From Chloroflexota bacterium (GTDB lineage Bacteria; Chloroflexota; Anaerolineae; 4572-78), in NCBI GenBank assembly GCA_024278015.1, contig JAJRUC010000265.1, positions 1-11,803 of the forward strand: a stretch of DNA of 11,803 nucleotides. Direction: 5' to 3'. The position numbers were made by a program, and so were the translations under genes. Below, in pieces: positions 6,170 through 11,803 of this stretch; the stretch's first letter is position 1; each line of letters opens with the position of its first letter. The notes beneath the pieces are model-generated. The model did no database searches, was not told the DNA's origin, and worked only from the letters and a program-made list of their open reading frames with translations.

Positions 6170-7961
6170 GCCGTTGCGCCAAAAGGTGTTTCAATGAATT
6201 TCGATAGTTTTGTTGCAATTGCCGGTATTGCGCGTCGTCCAGTTCGCCGTCCTGCTTCAGACGGTCCAGTTCCTTCAGCATAATCAAAAGGCGGTCTCTT
6301 TCAGCCGGCAAGCCGCCGGCTGTTTCTGGTTGCGGCTGCGGCCGGCCCAAAAAGAAAATGGCGAAGACCATTGCCAGCAGCCCCAAAACCAGCGCCGACC
6401 ACAGGGCGATGTTCTGGTTGAAAACAGTGGCGCCTGCGCGTTGAGAGACGGCGCTTTCGCCGGCAGCAGACGGCACTTCGATTTTGTCGAGGTCGGCGAA
6501 TGTCATTTCAAACGTCTGGCCGGCCTTAAGGCCGCTGCCGGCCCAAATCTGAAAATCGCTGCCCTGAATGGACTGCACGCCGTTAAATTCAAGCTGGGCG
6601 CTTTCGATGGATTGGCCCTGGTCAGAGGCCAGTACGTTCAGGCCGGCCACATTGTAAAAGAGGGGCGTTTTAACCGAGATGCGGTCTTCGGAGAAGGGAA
6701 TCAGATAAGATACAAACAGGGTGTAGCTCTCCTGCCCCGGCGGAACGGGTTCGCCGCCGAGATACACGCCGTCTTCCACTTCCCGGACGGTCTTCGAGCG
6801 GAAATTTATTTCCGTGGCTTCGGCGGGCAGGGCAATTTTAACAGTGGCCGGTGTGCCGTCTGCCTGCAATTCGCCCACAAAAGTGCGGTCGCCGCTGTTG
6901 CTGAAAACGTACACATCGGCCACGCTCATTGCATCGACGCCGAAGCTGATGATACGATGGAAGGTTCCCTGGCTGACCGTTGAAGCGTCTTGCGTTGTTT
7001 CGTACACGGTGATATTTTGGGCGGCGCGGTCTTCATCGGGCAGGAAGACGACCGGCTCTTGCGAAAAATAGCTGATGCCCAGGTACGATGCTTCCAGGCC
7101 ATAGGTGCGGGTGTGGGAGCGGTCCAGGTTTTTGAAGGTAAAATTACCTTGCGCGTCACTGGAACCCTCTCTGGTTTCAAGGGTTTGGCCGTTTGAATCC
7201 AGCACGTACAGGGTTAAGGGCACGTCCGGCACAGGCTGTCCGGTTGAGCCGTTGATGATTTGGCCGCTGAAGATGCCATTGAGTTGGGGCGAAGTGAGCA
7301 TTTTAAGGCTGAAGGTGCGGGCCACGGCCAGCGATTGCCACAGGGCGACATCGCTTAAACCGGCCAGCGCGGCGTGATTACCTTTGGCGGCGCGCAGGGT
7401 ATTGAACAGGGCCTGCCGGGTTTTGGCCGCCAGCGCCGTCGGGTCAGAAAGGTCAATTCCCTCGGCGGCGGCGCCGTCTTCGCCATGACATTCGGCGCAG
7501 TTTTCGGCAAAGACCGCGCGCCCCGCTTCCAGGTCGGTGGCAGAGGCAGACAGACTTTGGGCGTAGGCGGCCACATCCCAAATTTGCTCGTCGCTCAGCC
7601 GATCTTTCCAGGGGGGCATCAACTTGTCCATGCGCCCTTCCCTGATGGTGGTGAACATATCGGCCGGGGCGCGGGTTTTGGCCGCTTCCGGGTCGGTAAA
7701 ATCGGGAATGGACACATTGTCCATGGCGGCAATGGTCGGGCCGTCGCCTTTGCCGGATACACCGTGGCAGGGAGCGCAATTTTGCGCCCACAGGACGATG
7801 CCGTTATCCAGCGAGGGGACTTGCATCGGTTCTTGTTTGGGAGGGGCCGCGCTTACCAACGCGGGTACAGTCAGGAACATCAGGGTCAGAAGCATCAGCA
7901 GGAACGCCGTGGCGCGGTGCGCCCTGCCACAGGGTACAATTGGAACAGATACCTTTTTCAT
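6162..7961 (-). CDS. Membrane-anchored dihaem cytochrome c with beta-domain and CcmI-like tail
   Basis: A 599-residue multidomain protein. In order: signal peptide (1-38, ending LVSA), cytochrome c domain 1 (CAPCH 62-66, likely Met ligand M115 in LMPPW), cytochrome c domain 2 (CAECH 155-159), a carboxypeptidase-regulatory-like Ig-type beta domain (about 230-285, GQPVPDVPLTLYVLD), a longer beta-rich region (about 330-500), one membrane helix (about 517-538) and a cytoplasmic helical hairpin (554-595, with DGELDDAQYRQLQ). Domain 2 lacks an obvious Met ligand; the nearest candidate is H196. The start is ATG 7961, with GGAGG at 7969-7973 and a four-base ATGA overlap with the preceding gene; the open frame extends further upstream to 8075 but that part overlaps the zinc-ribbon gene. 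A role in electron delivery or quality control during cytochrome maturation is inferred from position only. Confidence 0.85.
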   Translation of the reverse strand: MKKVSVPIVPCGRAHRATAFLLMLLTLMFLTVPALVSAAPPKQEPMQVPSLDNGIVLWAQNCAPCHGVSGKGDGPTIAAMDNVSIPDFTDPEAAKTRAPADMFTTIREGRMDKLMPPWKDRLSDEQIWDVAAYAQSLSASATDLEAGRAVFAENCAECHGEDGAAAEGIDLSDPTALAAKTRQALFNTLRAAKGNHAALAGLSDVALWQSLAVARTFSLKMLTSPQLNGIFSGQIINGSTGQPVPDVPLTLYVLDSNGQTLETREGSSDAQGNFTFKNLDRSHTRTYGLEASYLGISYFSQEPVVFLPDEDRAAQNITVYETTQDASTVSQGTFHRIISFGVDAMSVADVYVFSNSGDRTFVGELQADGTPATVKIALPAEATEINFRSKTVREVEDGVYLGGEPVPPGQESYTLFVSYLIPFSEDRISVKTPLFYNVAGLNVLASDQGQSIESAQLEFNGVQSIQGSDFQIWAGSGLKAGQTFEMTFADLDKIEVPSAAGESAVSQRAGATVFNQNIALWSALVLGLLAMVFAIFFLGRPQPQPETAGGLPAERDRLLIMLKELDRLKQDGELDDAQYRQLQQNYRNSLKHLLAQRHD

Positions 7962-8539
7962 TTTACAACCTCCGGCAGGCGAGCGCCGCAATGCGGACAA
8001 AATGTATCTCCGGGGGAGGCGGGTTCGTGGCACTTGGGGCAGAGATTTCCCAGCGTTGTACCGCATTGGCTGCAAAACACATCGTCGGGCTGGGCGGGGG
8101 CCTGGCAGTTGGGGCAGGTTTCCGCTGCCGGTTCAACGGCGTCGCGCCTGATTTGCTGCCGCGCCCGTTCTTTCAAGGCTTTGTCCAGGGTATCCGGCTG
8201 AATTTGATTCAGCAGAGCGTCAATTTCATCATCAGGTTGAAGGCCGGCCGTATCAGAGGCGGCTTCAATTTGTTTCAGGAGTTCGGCGGCTTGATGCACC
8301 AGCCGGATGCGCGTTTGTCGATAGTCAGTTTCAGTGATTTTGCCGCTTTCGTAATCCAGTTCCAGGTCTTTGATGGCGGCGTAGGTGGCCAGGCGGCGAT
8401 ACTCCAGTTCGGTCAGTTTAACCGGCTCCGCCGAGGCAAAGATGTCTGCACCGGCCACCGGCGACCACAGCGGTTTCAAAACCCACAGGAAAGTACCCAC
8501 AAACAGGGCCAGAATGGCAATTAAGGACACGATTTCCAT
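7958..8539 (-). CDS. Membrane-anchored double zinc-ribbon protein with CcmI-like region
   Basis: A 193-residue protein with an N-terminal membrane helix (3-21), then a predicted cytoplasmic helical hairpin (44-92; KDLELDYESGKITETDYRQ at 57-75) that resembles the cytoplasmic segment of CcmI. A charged helical linker (103-137) follows, then two zinc ribbons: C142-x2-C145 with C156-x2-C159, and C167-x2-C170 with C181-x2-C184. The zinc-ribbon layout is of the DZANK type. Function is not known; lying between ccmG and the cytochrome gene, it may be an accessory of haem ligation or assembly. The ATG shares one base with the ccmG stop (TGATG) and has a strong GGAGGGG (8547-8553) seven bases upstream. 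No TPR region of a full CcmI is present. Confidence 0.8.
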   Translation of the reverse strand: MEIVSLIAILALFVGTFLWVLKPLWSPVAGADIFASAEPVKLTELEYRRLATYAAIKDLELDYESGKITETDYRQTRIRLVHQAAELLKQIEAASDTAGLQPDDEIDALLNQIQPDTLDKALKERARQQIRRDAVEPAAETCPNCQAPAQPDDVFCSQCGTTLGNLCPKCHEPASPGDTFCPHCGARLPEVVK

Positions 8540-9129
8540 CAGGAAGCCCCTCCCAGCATTTCTTCGATGAGCGAGTAAAGTTGCGGGCCTTCAATGGGGC
8601 CTATCTGCACGTGTTTGATTTGCCCCTGTTTGGTAATGAAGAATGTTTCCGGCACGCCGGTGATGCGGTACAATTTGGCAATTTTAGAGGCAATATCGTG
8701 GCCGGAAGGATAGGTAATGCCGTATTTGGCTATATAAGCCGTCGCGTCTTTATCGGTATCCAGGTAGGCAATGCCCAAAAAGACAACATCGTCATCCTTA
8801 AAATCCTGATAAGCCTGTTCCAGCAGGGCGGCTTCCTTGTAACATTCAATGCACCAACTGGCCCAAAAATTAATGACCACCGGCCGGCCCCGCAGGTCAG
8901 ACAAGGCGTAACGGTCGCCGCCGAAGGTGGTAAATTCAAAATCCGGCGCGCCTATGCCCTGCAATTGGGTCGATTCTCTGGTTTGCAACCCCCATGAAAA
9001 AACGAAGAATAATCCCAGCAAAAATACCAGTCCTACCGCAAAAAGTATGGTTTTGGCGTTAAGGAACGATTTTTTTGTTTCCTGCTCTGTATCTTGAGAT
9101 GTGGCAAATTCTGTCATAATAAAACTCAC
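8539..9129 (-). CDS. ccmG: CcmG/ResA/TlpA-type membrane-anchored thioredoxin
   Basis: Extracytoplasmic thiol-disulfide oxidoreductase that reduces the CXXCH cysteines of apocytochromes (and CcmH) before haem attachment. The 196 residues have a short cytoplasmic N-terminus, one membrane anchor (about 27-47) and a thioredoxin fold with active site WCIEC (C93, C96), preceded by VVINFWAS. The cis-proline lies in GVPETF (P160), the form seen in CcmG/DsbE. CcdA encoded downstream is the likely electron source. The start given is GTG 9129, which overlaps the ccmH stop by four bases (GTGA) and has AAGGA very close. An ATG at 9117 (residue 5) would give nearly the same protein but has no nearby ribosome binding site. 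Whether it is closer to CcmG or ResA cannot be settled by eye. Confidence 0.9.
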   Translation of the reverse strand: MSFIMTEFATSQDTEQETKKSFLNAKTILFAVGLVFLLGLFFVFSWGLQTRESTQLQGIGAPDFEFTTFGGDRYALSDLRGRPVVINFWASWCIECYKEAALLEQAYQDFKDDDVVFLGIAYLDTDKDATAYIAKYGITYPSGHDIASKIAKLYRITGVPETFFITKQGQIKHVQIGPIEGPQLYSLIEEMLGGAS

Positions 9130-9623
9130 AGTTCCTTTAGGTCTTGTTCCACCTGCTTCAGATAATCATCTTCCGCATCGGCGTCGGGCGATTCAACAGC
9201 TACCGGGGCGGCGGCTTCAGCCTGCCGTCCGGCAGACCATTTTTTAAGGATAAACGTCAACCAGCCGGCGCCGGCCACCAGGCCGATGACGGGCAGCATC
9301 CACACATACAGGCCCACGCCGTGGGTGGGCGGCTCTTGCAGTACTTCTTCCCCGTACCGGGAGATGTACCAGTCCAGCACTTCCTGTTTGCTCATACCGC
9401 CGGCTAACAGGTCTTTAATCTGGGTCCGCCACTGGTCGCAGGTTTGGGTGCGGCAATCGGCCAGGTTCAGCGATTGACAGGTGGGGCAGTTCAGCTCTTT
9501 GGCTACGTCATTCACTTCATCCAGCGTCGGCTCCTGGGCCAGGGCCACTGCGCCGGCAAAGGCGAACAGGGCGGTTACAAATACGACAAAAAAGATGGGT
9601 GCGGCAAGTTTCGGGTGTTTCAT
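9126..9623 (-). CDS. ccmH: Cytochrome c maturation protein CcmH (CycL type)
   Basis: Membrane-anchored thiol protein of the CcmF/H haem lyase that holds apocytochrome and resolves its disulfides. The 165 residues comprise a signal peptide (1-29, ending ALA), the CcmH helical domain with the redox motif LNCPTC (C46, C49), a membrane helix (about 105-127) and an acidic tail. Two further cysteines, C57 and C62, lie just after the motif (ADCRTQTC), where proteobacterial CcmH has none. GVGLYVWMLP (102-111) before the helix fits the family. The start ATG at 9623 overlaps the ccmF stop by four bases (ATGA); an upstream in-frame extension to 9800 lies wholly within ccmF and is unlikely to be used. 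No strong ribosome binding site is seen, so coupling to ccmF is likely. Confidence 0.93.
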   Translation of the reverse strand: MKHPKLAAPIFFVVFVTALFAFAGAVALAQEPTLDEVNDVAKELNCPTCQSLNLADCRTQTCDQWRTQIKDLLAGGMSKQEVLDWYISRYGEEVLQEPPTHGVGLYVWMLPVIGLVAGAGWLTFILKKWSAGRQAEAAAPVAVESPDADAEDDYLKQVEQDLKEL

Positions 9624-11641
9624 TTGGCAGTCACCATATTCGTTTTGGTTTTCACCGTTAAAGTACGACGCACCGGCTCCGGCGCAGGCCAGGCGGCCAC
9701 AATGGTCCCGATGACCATGATAACGCCGCCCAACCAAAGCCAGTTGACAAGCGGGTTGACAAAGACCTTGAATGTGGCCGAGGTGCCGCCCGGTTCCCAC
9801 CCGGCCACAATGACATACAGTTCCGACATCATGTAACGGTCCACGTCGGGAATGGTCATCGGCTGTTGCTGGGCCACAAAATATTCGCGGTACGGTTTAA
9901 TGGTTCCCACATCGCGGCCGTTGCGTTTCACCTGCAAGATGGCTTCGGTATTTTCCACACCCGGCGAGGCCATCCGCGTTTCCAGACCCTGATAGGTTAG
10001 TTCATACGTCCCCACCGTGGGCGAAGAGACCAGCATCGACTCGCCCTGAGAGATATTTTGCTGGGTTTCCAGTTGATAAAATTCCATGCCGATGATGCCC
10101 AGCGCGGCCAGCAACACCCCAATGTGGATGAGGTAGCCGCCGTATCGCCTGCGGTTGCGGGCAGCCAGCCGGATTAAGGCTTGAAACACATTTTCGTGAT
10201 GGGCTTTTCTGCGGGCCTGAATACCGCGCCAGTATTCAAGCAAGGTGGTTGTCCCGGCAAAGGCAATAAATCCCATCGTCATAACCGCGCCGGGCAGTTT
10301 AACCCAGGTGAAGGCGTAAAGCAGCGCGGCGGTTAAAACGCCGACGACAGCCGGCCATTTGAGCAGGCCGATGAGCTTTTTAGAGGATACATGCCGCCAG
10401 GGCATTAATGGCGCCACGCCCATCAAAAGGACAAGCGCGGCAAAAATGGGGCCGGTGGTCTTTTTGAAGAAAGGCGGGCCAACCACTACTTTGCTGCCGG
10501 TAAGCGCTTCTGAAATGATGGGAAAGTGCGTCCCCCACCACACGGTAAAGGCCAGAGCCAGGAAGAGCAGGTTGTTCAGCAGGAAGATGGATTCACGCGA
10601 GAGCATGGAATCCAGGTCGTTGTCGCTGCTCAAATCATCCCAGCGGCTGATGAACAGGGCCAGCGACAGGATGAACATAATGCCGATGAAGCCCAGAAAG
10701 AGGGGGCCGATGGCGCTTTGGGAAAACGTATGCACCGAGCCGATTACCCCGGAACGGGTGAGGAACGTGCCTTCAATTATCAGGCTGAAGGACAGGATAA
10801 TCAAGGCCACGTTCCAGCGTTTCATCATGCCCCGGTTTTCCTGCATCATCACCGAATGTAAAAAGGGCGTAGCCACCAGCCAGGGGATGAGGGCCGCGTT
10901 TTCTACGGCATCCCAGCCCCAGTAGCCGCCCCAGCCGAGAACATCGTAGGCCCAACGGCCCCCCAGCAACAGGCCCATACTCAAAAAGACCCAGCCCACC
11001 AGCGTCCAGCGCCGGGTGGTGCGCATCCACAGGTCACTGCGTTGGCGGGTTATCAGGGCGGCCATGGCAAAAGAATAGGGCACAATGAAAACCACAAAGC
11101 CCACATACAAAATCGGCGGATGGATGACCATCCCCCAGTGAGAAAGCAGCGGGTTCAAGCCTTGCCCATCCGCAGGAAAAAACGGCAATTGCACAAACGG
11201 GTTGGCGACCGTGGTGATCAATCCCAAAAAGAAGAGCAACACCACGTGCATCACAGCGGTTACGTAGGGGACAAGGGTTTGCACTACCCCCCACTTGCGC
11301 ATCAGGACAACGGCGGTAAAAACGGACATTAGCCAGGTGAAGAACAGCAGCGAGCCTTCCTGCGACCCCCACAACGCCGCCATCTTAAAGAACAGGGTGG
11401 CGTTGTTGTTGGTCACGTTGGCGACATATTCGGTTTGGTAATGGCCGGTCACCAACAGATATTCCATAACGATGACGGCCAGAGTCAACAGGGCCGTTAC
11501 GGCCAAAGCGGCATTGCGGGCGCTGGCAATCAAATCCATCCGGTTTTTTCTGGCGCCGACGACGGCTACAACGGTTGCATACAAGGCTACCACCAAAGCC
11601 AAAACCTCGGCGGTGTAGCCTATATCGGGTATATTGGGCAT
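9620..11641 (-). CDS. ccmF: Haem lyase subunit CcmF
   Basis: Large polytopic membrane protein that takes haem from CcmE and attaches it to apocytochrome c with CcmH. The 673 residues show WGSQEGSLLF (91-100), MVIHPPILYVG (171-181), the intact WWD segment WGGYWGWDAVEN (237-248) and many membrane helices. A large external domain (about 520-625) precedes the final helix (about 630-650). The four histidines expected as haem ligands are present: H174 and H304 on the outer face, and H262 and H506 for the membrane-embedded haem b (positions near E. coli H173, H303, H261, H491). ATG 11641 has AGGA (11650-11653) eight bases upstream and a TATAAT further out. It is the first gene of the operon; no ccmE is found next to it. 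Confidence 0.97.
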   Translation of the reverse strand: MPNIPDIGYTAEVLALVVALYATVVAVVGARKNRMDLIASARNAALAVTALLTLAVIVMEYLLVTGHYQTEYVANVTNNNATLFFKMAALWGSQEGSLLFFTWLMSVFTAVVLMRKWGVVQTLVPYVTAVMHVVLLFFLGLITTVANPFVQLPFFPADGQGLNPLLSHWGMVIHPPILYVGFVVFIVPYSFAMAALITRQRSDLWMRTTRRWTLVGWVFLSMGLLLGGRWAYDVLGWGGYWGWDAVENAALIPWLVATPFLHSVMMQENRGMMKRWNVALIILSFSLIIEGTFLTRSGVIGSVHTFSQSAIGPLFLGFIGIMFILSLALFISRWDDLSSDNDLDSMLSRESIFLLNNLLFLALAFTVWWGTHFPIISEALTGSKVVVGPPFFKKTTGPIFAALVLLMGVAPLMPWRHVSSKKLIGLLKWPAVVGVLTAALLYAFTWVKLPGAVMTMGFIAFAGTTTLLEYWRGIQARRKAHHENVFQALIRLAARNRRRYGGYLIHIGVLLAALGIIGMEFYQLETQQNISQGESMLVSSPTVGTYELTYQGLETRMASPGVENTEAILQVKRNGRDVGTIKPYREYFVAQQQPMTIPDVDRYMMSELYVIVAGWEPGGTSATFKVFVNPLVNWLWLGGVIMVIGTIVAAWPAPEPVRRTLTVKTKTNMVTAK

Positions 11642-11664
11642 TAAAAATATCCTTTTCTATTGAT

Positions 11665-11670
11665 ATTATA
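11665..11670 (-). promoter_or_regulatory. Likely -10 element of the ccm operon
   Basis: A perfect TATAAT on the minus strand lies 23 bases before the ccmF ATG. A start about seven bases downstream would leave a very short leader that still includes the AGGA ribosome binding site. No recognisable -35 hexamer is found at 16-18 bases, so it may depend on an activator, or be a chance match in AT-rich DNA. Confidence 0.5.
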
Positions 11671-11751
11671 CTCAACCGCGTCATAAAATAACAGTAACTA
11701 CTCAGGCATCAGAGATAAAGTTACCAATTAGAGCGGCTTTGCCATTTTTTA

Positions 11752-11803
11752 CCCCCCTCAATCCCCCCGTTGACGGGGGGAAGTGTTACATTCTCCCCCC
11801 TCA
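11752..11803. repeat. C-run repeat with perfect hairpin, cut by the edge
   Basis: The nonamer CCCCCCTCA occurs at 11752-11760 and again at 11795-11803, 43 bases apart. Between them is a perfect seven-base inverted repeat, CCCCCCG (11763-11769) and CGGGGGG (11774-11780), with a four-base loop. The base composition contrasts sharply with the AT-rich promoter region beside it. The arrangement resembles small dispersed palindromic intergenic elements; the full extent lies outside the window. Confidence 0.55.

Larger units (their letters stand above)
11642..11803. other. Gene-free right end
   Basis: No coding frame of note on either strand. The part next to ccmF (11642-11700) is AT-rich and holds the ribosome binding site and -10. 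An inverted pair GTAACT/AGTTAC (11694-11699, 11719-11724) follows, and the C/G-rich repeat occupies the last 50 bases. Confidence 0.6.

Noticed and set aside
7962..8075. Extended N-terminus of the cytochrome (upstream ATG at 8075)
   Set aside because: It would overlap the zinc ribbons of the preceding gene. The ATG at 7961 has GGAGG seven bases upstream and is followed directly by a proper signal peptide.
6210..8201. Plus-strand open frames opposite the cytochrome and zinc-ribbon genes (6210-6983, 7374-8201)
   Set aside because: They are complements of clearly coding minus-strand sequence with haem and zinc motifs; their translations look like typical antisense shadow products.
9624..9800. 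Extended N-terminus of CcmH from 9800
   Set aside because: The extra 59 residues lie inside ccmF and are Gly/His/Arg/Cys-rich shadow sequence. The ATG at 9623 gives a clean signal peptide and a usual ATGA overlap.
10359..10925. Plus-strand open frame of 188 codons within ccmF
   Set aside because: Antisense to conserved ccmF; Arg/Ser/Met-rich product with no recognisable features.
11763..11780. C/G hairpin at the right end as a rho-independent terminator
   Set aside because: Neither strand has a T-run directly after the stem.
1..11803. tRNA or rRNA genes, CRISPR array, insertion sequence or transposase
   Set aside because: No regularly spaced repeats, no transposase frame, and no tRNA-like clover-leaf pattern was noticed. 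The genes pack so tightly that little space remains.

Overview
The window reads as a stretch of chromosome from an uncultured or little-studied bacterium, most likely a member of the Chloroflexota (Anaerolineae/Caldilineae-like). That placement is an inference from protein style: a monoderm-type set of System I cytochrome c maturation genes, a CcmH with an extra cysteine pair, a zinc-ribbon accessory protein, and a transaldolase-linker-like glucose-6-phosphate isomerase. Every gene I can support lies on the minus strand, so the window reads from right to left.

Layout from right to left. Positions 11642-11803 hold no gene. They contain the putative ccmF promoter and a GC-rich repeat with a hairpin that runs off the window edge. 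From 11641 down to 3797 is a tightly packed operon of nine genes: ccmF, ccmH, a CcmG/TlpA-type thioredoxin, a membrane-anchored double zinc-ribbon protein with a CcmI-like helical hairpin, a large multidomain dihaem cytochrome c, ccmA, ccmB, ccmC and a small ccmD. Junctions overlap by 1-8 bases or have gaps of 4-20 bases. A hairpin plus T-tract at 3738-3775 ends the operon. ccdA follows as its own unit (3674-2865) with its own terminator (2798-2834). A second short operon then carries mutL (2596-893) and the 5' part of a glucose-6-phosphate isomerase gene (872 to the left edge).

How the genes work together: CcmA/CcmB are the ABC unit and CcmC/CcmD the haem-handling unit that load haem onto CcmE. 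CcmF/CcmH ligate haem to apocytochromes. CcdA carries reducing equivalents across the membrane to the TlpA/CcmG thioredoxin, which keeps the CXXCH cysteines reduced. No ccmE and no TPR-type CcmI are present in the window. The most unusual content is the pair of genes between ccmG and ccmA. One is a zinc-ribbon protein and the other a membrane-anchored dihaem cytochrome with an extracellular beta-domain. Both carry a similar helical hairpin predicted to lie on the cytoplasmic side, resembling the cytoplasmic part of CcmI. They may be a lineage-specific part of the maturation machinery.
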